This document shows, in pieces, positions 1 through 8,707 of a DNA stretch of 64,000 bases (position 1 is its first letter; the number at the start of each line of letters is the position of its first letter). This DNA comes from Deinococcus sedimenti. Lineage in GTDB: Bacteria; Deinococcota; Deinococci; Deinococcales; Deinococcaceae. The notes beneath the pieces are model-generated. The model was not told where the DNA came from, made no database searches, and saw only the letters and a program-made list of their open reading frames with translations. A program made the position numbers and the translations under genes. The stretch covers positions 1 through 64,000 of the forward strand of contig NZ_BMQN01000008.1 in assembly GCF_014648135.1 (NCBI RefSeq), read 5' to 3'.

Positions 1-2
1 AA

Positions 3-50
3 CTCCTGGTATGGATGTTCATTCACCGCTACAACGCGTCATTACGATGA
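3..50 (+). CDS. possible C-terminal end of a gene entering from the left
   Basis: One frame is open from the left edge to a TGA and would encode LLVWMFIHRYNASLR, which looks like the tail of a membrane protein. A strong hairpin follows 23 bases later, as expected downstream of a gene. Only 15 codons are visible, so this is a tentative call that could be chance. Confidence 0.3.
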   Translation, partial: LLVWMFIHRYNASLR

Positions 51-73
51 ACCCACGACCCGGGCCATGGCGT

Positions 74-108
74 GCAGAGGCGGCCCGTCAGTCCGGGGCC
101 GCCTCTGC
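74..108. terminator. GC-rich hairpin between convergent genes
   Basis: A perfect 13-bp stem (GCAGAGGCGGCCC paired with GGGCCGCCTCTGC) encloses a 9-base loop. There is no T-run on either side. Its position between the end of a possible plus-strand gene and the end of the minus-strand beta-propeller gene suggests a shared terminator. Confidence 0.5.
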
Positions 109-181
109 TGATGCGGGCAGGAGTTTCCAGTTGCCTGGAGGGGCCAGCAGCACGCCCCCACTGTTTTGAATGCTGTGAGGG

Positions 182-1963
182 TCAGCGCCGCACGTCGTAC
201 ACGCTGACGCTGCCCGGCTGGCCCAGCTGCCCGGCGCCGACCAGCAACTGCGCGCCGCTGTCCGACCAAGTCAGCAGGCCGGTGCGCAGACTGAACTGCC
301 CCGTGCGGGCCAGCAGCGCGCCGCTGGCCGTGTCGAACACGTGCAGGGCGTTCTGGGCGTCGTTGCTGAGCGCCGCCAGCAGCTTGCCGTCCGGGCTGAA
401 GCGCAGGGTGCGGACATCCGAGGTGAAGGTCAGGGTCTTGAACGGCGTGGTCGCGCCGGGCTTGACCAGGGCCACGAACGCCGCGTCGTCCACGGAGTAC
501 GAGACAGCCAGCGTACCGCCCCGACTCTGCTGGAACTCTGTGCTGGACGCGTCGGCGGGCAGTTTCACTGCGACCTGCGTCTTGCCGCTGGCGACGTCCA
601 GGCGCAGGGGGTTGCCCTCGTGCGGGATGATCAGGATGGCCTTGCCGTCCGGGGTGGGCAGCGCGTCGTGAATGTCCTCGACCTTCAGCTGGGCCGCCGT
701 GAACTGCTTGACGACCCTGGCGGTCTGTCCGTCCAGCAGCGCCAGTCCCTCATACCCGCTGACCGCGGCGTACCGGCCGTCGGGGGAGGTGTGGAGGGTC
801 TCGTACTCGACCTTGGTGCCCAGCGTGGCGACCTTCACGATCTTGCCCGCGCGGTACACGTTCACGCTGCCGCCCGCGTTCAGGGTCCACACCTGCTGAC
901 CCTGGGTTTCGGTGGCGTACAGCCGGTCGCGGTTGCCGACGTTCAGGGCCTTGCCGGTCTTCAGGTTGATGAACTCGCCCAGGCCCGCGTGCGGCACCCC
1001 GCCGATGAACGCCCCGCTCCAGGCGTTGCCGCTGGGTAGCTTCACCAGCGGGCGCGCCGGGGCGTCCAGCGCGTCCACGCTCAGGCGGCCCACGCTGCTG
1101 CCCAGGCTGAGCACCTGCCCGTCCGGCCCGCCGATCAGCGTGTCGAAACTGTCCAGTTCCACGGGGTCGCCGACCGCCTCGCCGGTCTGCGCGTCGAACA
1201 GCTGCCCCTCGCCGTACTCGGCGTACAGGAACTGCGCGGCGTTCAGGAACACCACGCTGCCGTCCAGGCTCAGGTCCTCCCCGCCCTCGACCTCGGTGGC
1301 CTGCCCGGCGCGCAGGATCAGCGTCCCGGTGCCGGTGCGGATCACGGCGACCTGCCCGTCGGGGCTGAAGGTGGCTTCCAGGCCGTCCCAGTCCTCGCCG
1401 ACCTCGCCGCTGGCGACGACCTTCGAGTCGGCGAGGGTCACGAGGTCCACGCGGTCCTCGTAGATCACGGCGGCCAGGGTGCCGTCCGCGCTGACGCGCA
1501 CGTCGTACGCCTCGCCGTCTCCCAGCAGGTCGGTTGTCTGGCCGCTGCCCAGGTCCACCCGGGTCAGGGTGCCGTCGTTCAGCATCAGCAGCGCGCCGTC
1601 CGCCGCGAAGGCCAGCGTGGCGTCGTAGGCGGGTGTGCCGCTGCGGACCTCCTGGCCGGTGCGGGCGTCCCACACGACCCAGCGGTCGCGGCTCAGGGCG
1701 GCCACGCGCGTGCCGTCCGGACTGGCGCTCAGGGCGCCGACGACGCCCTGCAGACCGTACCAGCCGCGCACGGTCTTGAGGTTCTGGTCGAGGATCAGCA
1801 CGGCGTTGTCGGCGTCCACGGCGACCTGACCGCCGGGCAGGAACGCCGCGAGGTGCGAGTCCGCGCCGGGCACGGTGTACACCGCCGGTTTGGAGAGCGT
1901 CAGGGCGGACGCGGCGCCACTCAGGGCCAGGGTGACGCTCAGGATCAGGGTGCGGGTTCTCAC
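182..1963 (-). CDS. secreted WD40/PQQ-like beta-propeller protein
   Basis: The 593-residue product begins with a signal peptide (charged MRTRT, then a hydrophobic stretch ending in an ASA-type site near residue 20). The rest consists of repeated beta-propeller blades with motifs of the type SPDGTRVAALS, SADGTLAAVI, SPDGQVAVI, SPDGRYAAV and SPDGKLLAAL, spaced about 40-50 residues apart. Such WD40/Lactonase-like propellers usually act as binding scaffolds in the periplasm or envelope, and no catalytic residues are apparent. The start is a GTG placed 6 bases after a TACAGT hexamer (minus strand), which fits a leaderless transcript. The precise partner or substrate cannot be told from sequence. 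Confidence 0.85.
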   Translation of the reverse strand: MRTRTLILSVTLALSGAASALTLSKPAVYTVPGADSHLAAFLPGGQVAVDADNAVLILDQNLKTVRGWYGLQGVVGALSASPDGTRVAALSRDRWVVWDARTGQEVRSGTPAYDATLAFAADGALLMLNDGTLTRVDLGSGQTTDLLGDGEAYDVRVSADGTLAAVIYEDRVDLVTLADSKVVASGEVGEDWDGLEATFSPDGQVAVIRTGTGTLILRAGQATEVEGGEDLSLDGSVVFLNAAQFLYAEYGEGQLFDAQTGEAVGDPVELDSFDTLIGGPDGQVLSLGSSVGRLSVDALDAPARPLVKLPSGNAWSGAFIGGVPHAGLGEFINLKTGKALNVGNRDRLYATETQGQQVWTLNAGGSVNVYRAGKIVKVATLGTKVEYETLHTSPDGRYAAVSGYEGLALLDGQTARVVKQFTAAQLKVEDIHDALPTPDGKAILIIPHEGNPLRLDVASGKTQVAVKLPADASSTEFQQSRGGTLAVSYSVDDAAFVALVKPGATTPFKTLTFTSDVRTLRFSPDGKLLAALSNDAQNALHVFDTASGALLARTGQFSLRTGLLTWSDSGAQLLVGAGQLGQPGSVSVYDVRR

Positions 1964-1969
1964 AGGTCC

Positions 1970-1975
1970 ACTGTA
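1970..1975 (-). promoter_or_regulatory. -10-like box for a leaderless transcript (beta-propeller gene)
   Basis: TACAGT on the minus strand lies 6 bases before the GTG start. No ribosome binding site is visible, so transcription probably starts at or next to the start codon. No good -35 was found. Confidence 0.45.
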
Positions 1976-2016
1976 AGGAAATCCGGTGCGGCCCGCACCC
2001 GCAATTCGGCGGAGGG

Positions 2017-2376
2017 TCAGTCGCCGTCGCTGAAGGTCACGCTCAGGGGCAGGCGCTGCCCGGCCATGTTCGCGGTCGCGCCGCTGATGTGCAGGGCTGC
2101 CGTGCTGGCCGCAGTCTCGGGCAGTTTCAGGCGCAGCAGGCGCACGCGCTGGCCCTCGCGCACCAGGATGGTCGCGACGAGCTCCCCCGCCTGGATGCAG
2201 CGGGCGTTCATCGGGCAGCGGCTGTCCTGTGTGCGCAGCAGCGTGACGGTGCTGTGTCCCAGTTGACCGCTCTGGCCGGGCTTCAGGTCGAGAGTGGCGG
2301 CGTGGGCGGCACCGGGAAGCAGGGCGCCGGACAGCAGGGCAAGGGGCAGCAGGGCGCGGCGCAGGAGAGGCGTCAT
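2017..2376 (-). CDS. small exported protein of unknown function
   Basis: The 119-residue product has a clear signal peptide: MTPLLRR, a Leu/Ala-rich core, and cleavage after AAHA. The mature part of about 93 residues looks beta-rich and contains two cysteines (DSRCPMNARC) six residues apart that could form a disulfide after export. I do not recognise the family. The ATG lies 6 bases after a CACACT hexamer, with no ribosome binding site, the same leaderless arrangement as the gene downstream of it. Nothing around it indicates a function. Confidence 0.75.
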   Translation of the reverse strand: MTPLLRRALLPLALLSGALLPGAAHAATLDLKPGQSGQLGHSTVTLLRTQDSRCPMNARCIQAGELVATILVREGQRVRLLRLKLPETAASTAALHISGATANMAGQRLPLSVTFSDGD

Positions 2377-2457
2377 GGCCCGAGTGTGCCGCGGAAAGCT
2401 GAGGATGGGCTGACGCCGCCCGGAGCCGGGTGGGGCGGGCGGCGGTGTGGGCGGCGG

Positions 2458-2727
2458 TCAGCCGATCAGGGGAGTGTCGCCGCTGCCGGCCAGGGCGCGG
2501 AAGCTGGCGGCCTTGCTGCTCAGGCCCATCTGGTCGTAGCAGCCGGCGAGTTTCAGGGCGAAGAATTCCACAGCGAGGCAGTCCTCGCGCCGTTCGGCGG
2601 CTTCCAGGCAGGTGCGGTAGTGCAGCACGGCGAGGTGGTACTGCGCTTCACGCGCGGCGTGTTCGGCCCGGCAGTGGCTCATGCGGAGGGACACGATGTC
2701 GCAGGGGAGGGTGCTCGCGGCGGACAT
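2458..2727 (-). CDS. small helical (TPR-like) protein, unknown function
   Basis: The product is 89 residues from the chosen ATG (MSAASTL). The core EAQYHLAVLHYRTCLEAAERREDCLAVEFFALKLAGCYDQMGLSSKAASF has the spacing of small and large residues seen in one or two TPR-type helix pairs, suggesting a protein-interaction module. Four cysteines are present without a metal-site pattern. I chose this start over a TTG/GTG extension because TACACT lies 7 bases before the ATG, matching other leaderless starts in the window. The family is not recognised. Confidence 0.6.
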   Translation of the reverse strand: MSAASTLPCDIVSLRMSHCRAEHAAREAQYHLAVLHYRTCLEAAERREDCLAVEFFALKLAGCYDQMGLSSKAASFRALAGSGDTPLIG

Positions 2728-2734
2728 GACTGGC

Positions 2735-2740
2735 AGTGTA
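2735..2740 (-). promoter_or_regulatory. -10-like box for a leaderless transcript (TPR-like small protein)
   Basis: TACACT on the minus strand lies 7 bases before the ATG start and no ribosome binding site is present. Confidence 0.45.
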
Positions 2741-2891
2741 GTCACGCCGGGCGACGGATGAATGAAAGATGAATCAGGTTTCGGGAAGAAGATTGTGCGT
2801 CTATCACGCTATTTTTAGCTATTGCCTAATTTGCTGGGTGTGATTTTATGCATGCGTTGGAGACACTCAGATGCGCTGAGCCCGCAGGCGA

Positions 2892-4280
2892 TCAGGTGGT
2901 GACCACTCGTGCCCGCAGGGTCAGGTTCGGCAGGTTCACGTCTCCCAGCTGCACGCGCAGCGTCGTACCGGGCGCGGCGGGCGTGCTCAGCGGCAGGTCG
3001 AACGCCAGATCCGGGATCAGCAGCGTCGCCTGCGGCCCCCGGCGGTCCACCACCACCGCCTCCCACTCCCGCCCGGGCTGCGCGGCGATGAACCGCAGGG
3101 TGTGGTGCCTGCGGCTCAGGCGCTCGGCCTGCCGGGTGGCGTCCGCGTTCATCTGCGCCTGCGCCACGCGCGCCGCGACCTCCTTCCCGCTCAGGCCGTC
3201 CTGCCCGGCCAGATGCGCGCGCAGCTGCTGGTGCACGACCAGATCCAGGTAGCGGCGCATGGGGCTGGTCGCCTGCGTGTACAGGTCCAGGCCCATCCCG
3301 GCGTGCGGTCCCGGCGCGGGCTGGAAGCGGGTGCGGGCCAGCGTGCGCCGCCGCGCCCACTGCGCGGGCAGGGTGTCGCCGCGCACCTCGCGGTGGGGTG
3401 GGTCCTGCGTGGCGAACGGCAGGGCAATCGAGTGGTCGTCCGCGTAGATCGCGGCGCCCCACCCGGCCAGCGTCATGCACTCCTGCACCACCAGCCGCAT
3501 CTCCGGCTTGGGGAGCGGCGTGACGGTCGCGCCCGCCTCGTTGGCCTTCACGCGGACCTCGGGCAGGTCGATGCTCAGGGCGCCCTCCTGCACGCGCAGC
3601 TCGCGGCTCGCGGCGGCCAGTCGGGCCAGCGTCACGAACGGCTCCTGACCTGCGTCCAGCCGCTCCTGCGCCTGCGTGTACGTCAGGCGCTGCACGCGCA
3701 CGGTGGTCAGCTGCACGTCCACGGCGTCGGCGTTGCCGTCCTCGTCGAGGTCCAGGCTGATGCTCAGCGCGGGGCTGGTGTCGTGCAGACCCAGGCCCGC
3801 CTGCTCGACCAGCGCGTCGGGCAGCATGCCGATCGTGCGGTCCGGAAGGTACAGGGTCGCGCCGCGCGCGCGGGCCTCCAGATCCAGCGGGCTGTCGGCG
3901 GGGGCCAGCGCGGCCACGTCCGCGACGTGCACCCACAGGCGCGTCAGGCCGCCGGGCAGCGCCTCGATGCCCACGGCGTCGTCCGGGTCGCGGTTGCCCT
4001 CATCGTCGATGGCGAAGGTGTCCAGGTGCGTCAGGTCCAGCCGCTCCTGGGGCACGAAGGGCGGCACGTCCAGCGTCACTGGGTTCAGGGCGGCGCCCAG
4101 CCGGTCGGCGTAGGGGGTGCGGGCGTCGGTCCACAGTCCGGCGCGCAGCAGCAGGGCGTGCGCGGCCTCGGGCGTTTCGGGTTGTTTCAGGTCGCGCATG
4201 GTGCGGCTCTTGTCCTGTTTGCCGCGGGCGAGCAGTTCCAGCTCGGTGCGCTGCGCGGGCGTGAGGTCGGGCAGGGTCAT
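2892..4280 (-). CDS. RNB-domain ribonuclease (RNase II family, DR0020-like)
   Basis: The 462-residue protein is a 3'-to-5' exoribonuclease of the RNase II/RNase R superfamily. The catalytic acidic cluster is visible near residues 90-101 in IDDEGNRDPDDA, followed by the usual RNB landmarks WVHVADVAA, YLPDRTIGMLPD, YTQAQERLDAG and SPMRRYLDLVVHQQL. It is much shorter than E. coli RNase II (about 640 residues): the N-terminal cold-shock domains are replaced by a short region (residues 1-85), and the C-terminus is a compact S1-like barrel. This matches the domain plan known for the D. radiodurans DR0020 nuclease, a similarity I recall and did not test. The start is the ATG 7 bases after TATGCT; an in-frame ATG four codons earlier lacks this spacing. 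It probably acts in RNA turnover or trimming in the cytoplasm. Confidence 0.9.
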   Translation of the reverse strand: MTLPDLTPAQRTELELLARGKQDKSRTMRDLKQPETPEAAHALLLRAGLWTDARTPYADRLGAALNPVTLDVPPFVPQERLDLTHLDTFAIDDEGNRDPDDAVGIEALPGGLTRLWVHVADVAALAPADSPLDLEARARGATLYLPDRTIGMLPDALVEQAGLGLHDTSPALSISLDLDEDGNADAVDVQLTTVRVQRLTYTQAQERLDAGQEPFVTLARLAAASRELRVQEGALSIDLPEVRVKANEAGATVTPLPKPEMRLVVQECMTLAGWGAAIYADDHSIALPFATQDPPHREVRGDTLPAQWARRRTLARTRFQPAPGPHAGMGLDLYTQATSPMRRYLDLVVHQQLRAHLAGQDGLSGKEVAARVAQAQMNADATRQAERLSRRHHTLRFIAAQPGREWEAVVVDRRGPQATLLIPDLAFDLPLSTPAAPGTTLRVQLGDVNLPNLTLRARVVTT

Positions 4281-4287
4281 GCCCCAG

Positions 4288-4293
4288 AGCATA
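4288..4293 (-). promoter_or_regulatory. -10-like box for the RNB nuclease gene
   Basis: TATGCT on the minus strand lies 7 bases before the ATG. No ribosome binding site is seen, so the transcript is probably leaderless from this promoter. Confidence 0.45.
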
Positions 4294-4322
4294 GGGCGCG
4301 GCGGCCCTGGTCGGTGGGTGTA

Positions 4323-4356
4323 AAGCCCGGTTTACTAATCGCTGAGTGCCGGGCTT
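4323..4356. other. hairpin in the divergent intergenic region
   Basis: An 8-bp perfect stem, AAGCCCGG with CCGGGCTT, encloses an 18-base AT-rich loop and is followed on the plus strand by GTTTTC. It lies between two divergently transcribed genes, where a terminator is not expected. It might be a remnant of an upstream plus-strand transcript end or a regulatory site for the nuclease gene. Confidence 0.4.
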
Positions 4357-4484
4357 GTTTTCGGAGGGTGTGGGCTTGCCTGGTGCCAGTCCATAAAGAT
4401 CGGAAAACCTCCTTTGGGTGGGCAGATATCGAACGTAAGTGATCACGGCGGAGGGGATCCTTTTAAAGATCTGTAAACCTTAAA

Positions 4485-4514
4485 TTGACAATCGCGCAGG
4501 TTGATGTTTCTATA
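4485..4514 (+). promoter_or_regulatory. promoter of the beta-strand-repeat/SHOCT operon
   Basis: A perfect TTGACA (-35) is followed 17-18 bases later by TTCTAT/TCTATA, a moderate -10. Transcription would start a few bases before the AGGAGG ribosome binding site, giving a very short leader. Confidence 0.45.
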
Positions 4515-4531
4515 TGACCCAGGAGGGCAGC

Positions 4532-5410
4532 ATGAATGATCCGCATCCCGCAAGCGAATTCCACGCCCACGTTCAGCGTCTGGTGGCCGAAGGCAAACTC
4601 ACCCCCGAAGAAGCGCAGGGCCTGCTGGAGGACACCCAGGACCTCCCACACACCCAGCCCCAGCCGACCACCACCCTCGTCCACAGCGCCGCGCCCGGCG
4701 ACGCCGCCCGCGACCTGCACCTGCTCATCAAGGGCTACAGCCTGACCGTCCTGGTCGACCCCGCCCTGAGCACCCCGCACCTGTCCGCCAGCGAGGACGG
4801 TTACCTGAGCCTCGACCACACCCCTCAGGGCTGGCGGGTCGCCCGCATCCCCGGCCGCACCCAGCCGCACAACCACAGCCTCAAGGCGATCCTGACCCTG
4901 CCCTTCACCCCCGGGCACGTGCAGACCGAAGTGAACGGCGGGAACCTGACCCTGCCGGACCTCGCCGGAGGCCTGCACGCCCAGGTGAACGGCGGCAACG
5001 TCCGCATGGGCCGCGCCGAGAGCCTGCACGCCGACGTGAACGGCGGCAACCTGAACGCCGCCGAGATGAGCGGCCCCACCACCGTCACCGTCAACGGCGG
5101 CAACCTCAGCCTCAGCGGCGCCCGCACCCTGACCGCCAGCGTCAACGGCGGCAACCTGAAATGGAGCGGCCTGCTCACCGGCGGCCACCACCGCGTCGAG
5201 GTGAACGCCGGGAACGTCCGCCTGCACCTCCAGCCCGGCAGCAGCGTCCACGTCGACGCGCACCTCACCATGGGTTCCTTCAGGGCCGACTTCCCCACCG
5301 GCAAGAGCGGCGGCTTCCTGAACACCCGCCACACCGGCCAGATCGGCAGCGGCGACGCCCAACTGCACTGCCAGGTCACCGCGGGCAGCCTGAAGGTCGT
5401 GACCGCATGA
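4532..5410 (+). CDS. SHOCT-like / DUF4097-type protein with VNGGN beta-strand repeats
   Basis: The 292-residue product starts with a short helical SHOCT-like segment (VQRLVAEGKLTPEEAQGLLED, near residues 14-34), then a Pro/Thr linker and a beta-rich domain. Six units beginning VNGGN or VNAGN recur every 17-20 residues between about residues 134 and 228, which fits a right-handed beta-helix or stacked beta-solenoid as in DUF4097 'putative adhesin' proteins. There is no signal peptide, so the protein is probably cytoplasmic or held by a partner. I chose the ATG preceded by AGGAGG at 5-base spacing rather than the upstream ATG, which lies before that site. The gene overlaps the next one by ATGA. 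In Firmicutes the similar YvlB belongs to envelope-stress operons; a like role here is inference. Confidence 0.75.
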   Translation: MNDPHPASEFHAHVQRLVAEGKLTPEEAQGLLEDTQDLPHTQPQPTTTLVHSAAPGDAARDLHLLIKGYSLTVLVDPALSTPHLSASEDGYLSLDHTPQGWRVARIPGRTQPHNHSLKAILTLPFTPGHVQTEVNGGNLTLPDLAGGLHAQVNGGNVRMGRAESLHADVNGGNLNAAEMSGPTTVTVNGGNLSLSGARTLTASVNGGNLKWSGLLTGGHHRVEVNAGNVRLHLQPGSSVHVDAHLTMGSFRADFPTGKSGGFLNTRHTGQIGSGDAQLHCQVTAGSLKVVTA

Positions 5411-5604
5411 CCGCCCTGCACGTCCCCACCGCCCTTCAGCTGCCCAGCCTGCGCGCCCTGCGGGTCCGCACCCACACGTACCTGACCAGCCTGCTCCGCC
5501 CCGACCCCACCCGCGCCCACCGGCAGGCCACCCTGGACCGCACCCTCGAAGCCGAAGCCCACCACGCCCGCGTGCAGCGCGCCCTGCTCGGAGGCCCACG
5601 ATGA
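5407..5604 (+). CDS. small protein between two SHOCT-like genes
   Basis: This 65-residue reading frame overlaps the preceding stop as ATGA and itself ends in an ATGA overlap with the next gene, so it sits in a tightly coupled operon. The product (MTALHVPTALQLPSL at the start) is Arg/His/Leu-rich and probably helical, with no membrane segment or recognised motif. The 4-base overlap at both ends is the main reason to believe it is translated. Function is unknown; it may bridge or control its two repeat-protein neighbours. Confidence 0.6.
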   Translation: MTALHVPTALQLPSLRALRVRTHTYLTSLLRPDPTRAHRQATLDRTLEAEAHHARVQRALLGGPR

Positions 5605-6281
5605 AAGAAAAGATCCGCCGCATCCTGGACCTCGTCCGCGCCGGCAAACTGACCCTGGAGGACGCCGGACCGCTGCTGGCCGCTCTGAGCCCCAAACTGG
5701 CCCTGACCGACAGCGACCGCGAACTGATCTCTGCGCTGCTGGGCCGCGAGGAACTCGACAGCGCCCAGGTCGCCGAGCACCTGATGCTCCTGCGTGGCCT
5801 GCGCGAGTCCGGCCCCACCCCGCCCGGCGCACCCCAGCCCCCCCGCCGCCCCCAGGTCATCATCGGCGGACAGCGCGTCCGCGGACTGGACGGCCTCGTG
5901 GACCGCATCACCGGAGGAATTGACAGCATGGTCGAGAACATCACCGGTCAGGTCGAACGTGAACTGCACGGCCACCACCTCGACATGCACCACCCCGACA
6001 TGCACCACCCCAGCATGCCCCATCCCCCCATGCCCCCCGGCCCCCGCATCCTGCGCATCAGGGTGGAAAGTCAGCACGGCGACGAGTACAACGCGAACAT
6101 CCCCGTCAGCCTCGCCCCGCACCTCGACCGCCTGATTCCGCCCCACGGGCAGGCCGCGCTGGAAAGCGCCGGGTTCACCCTCGACGCCCTGCGCCTGCTG
6201 ATCGAGGCCAGCCCCTACCCCGGCCCGCTGATCGACGCGCAGGACCAGCACGGCAACGAAGTGCACATCAGTCTCCAGTGA
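5601..6281 (+). CDS. SHOCT-like domain protein with His/Met/Pro-rich linker
   Basis: The 226-residue product begins with a SHOCT-like helical segment (KIRRILDLVRAGKLTLEDAGPLLAAL) clearly related to the N-terminus of the first gene in the operon. Residues of about 118-142 form an unusual His/Met/Pro-rich run of HHLDMHHPDMHHPSM type, which could bind copper, nickel or zinc. The C-terminal part (from RILRIRVES) is a compact mixed domain that looks like DUF4097-associated or PspC-type C-terminal modules. There is no signal peptide or membrane segment. It is the last gene of the operon and is followed by a hairpin with a TTTT tail. Metal binding is inference from composition only. Confidence 0.7.
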   Translation: MKEKIRRILDLVRAGKLTLEDAGPLLAALSPKLALTDSDRELISALLGREELDSAQVAEHLMLLRGLRESGPTPPGAPQPPRRPQVIIGGQRVRGLDGLVDRITGGIDSMVENITGQVERELHGHHLDMHHPDMHHPSMPHPPMPPGPRILRIRVESQHGDEYNANIPVSLAPHLDRLIPPHGQAALESAGFTLDALRLLIEASPYPGPLIDAQDQHGNEVHISLQ

Positions 6282-6297
6282 CCCCAGCTGAAGCCAC

Positions 6298-6330
6298 GCC
6301 GCCCCCGCCGACCGGGGGCGGCACCCTTTT
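6298..6330 (+). terminator. rho-independent terminator of the SHOCT operon
   Basis: A perfect 9-bp stem (GCCGCCCCC with GGGGGCGGC) encloses a 7-base loop and is followed by CACCCTTTT. Confidence 0.7.
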
Positions 6331-6677
6331 GGCGCAGTGGGGACGAATGGCAGGTCAGGGGAGAGGGGAACCCGGCGACGTGGCAGCGAGATCAGCAGCC
6401 GCCTCCAGCGTCGCCGAGGGGCGTGGGGCTGGCCTCTCGCTGGCGTGGAGCACCGCTGACCTGTTCAGGTGCTCGCGACGCTCGATTCAGAGGAGGGTCA
6501 CCCTCAGGACCGCTGGCTGCTGCCATGAGAGGCGCAAGCCAGACGATCACCTGCCCCCCAACCCTCGCCGAACGGGCGCCCCGCGTGGGCAGGGGAGGAG
6601 GACGGCCGCAGAGTCGGCTCGACCCTCAGGCTGTTGGGTGCCCACGGCCTCAAGGACAGGCGCTGTCCACTGCATGC
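6331..6677. other. non-coding stretch with several stable hairpins
   Basis: About 350 bases lie between two terminators that face each other. No reading frame here has the codon bias of the neighbours. Several perfect stems can be drawn: CGGCGACG/CGTCGCCG (6373-6416), CAGCGAGA/TCTCGCTG (6384-6442, mutually exclusive with part of the former), GAGCACC/GGTGCTC (6449-6475), CCTGCCC/GGGCAGG (6551-6593) and GGACAG/CTGTCC with a 3-base loop (6654-6668). This could be a structured RNA gene or decayed DNA. I checked for the conserved words of RNase P RNA, tmRNA and SRP RNA on both strands and did not find them. Confidence 0.4.
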
Positions 6678-6706
6678 AAAACCGCCCCCGTGAGGTCGGG
6701 AGCGGT
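6678..6706 (-). terminator. rho-independent terminator of ftsH
   Basis: On the minus strand ACCGCTCCCG pairs with CGGGGGCGGT (one mismatch) and is followed by TTTT. It lies 16 bases beyond the ftsH stop codon. Confidence 0.7.
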
Positions 6707-6721
6707 CTGAAGAAGGAGGAC

Positions 6722-8587
<1,866 letters not shown>

Positions 8588-8707
8588 GAACAGGTCCTCC
8601 GGAGGGAGAGAAGAGGGTGAATGGGGCGAGGTGGGGGGCGAGCCCCCGCTGAAGTTGAGTGTACCAGACTCAAGGTGTGTGAAATTGTCCCGCCGCACAC
8701 CTGCGCT

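Noticed and set aside
4514..4531. Upstream ATG for the VNGGN-repeat protein
   Set aside because: The AGGAGG ribosome binding site lies after this ATG and at good spacing before the next one.
6331..6677. Possible RNase P RNA, tmRNA or SRP RNA in the non-coding stretch before ftsH
   Set aside because: The conserved words I would expect (for example GAGGAAAGTC for RNase P, the tRNA-like ends of tmRNA, GGAAGGAAGCAG-type SRP loop) are missing on both strands.
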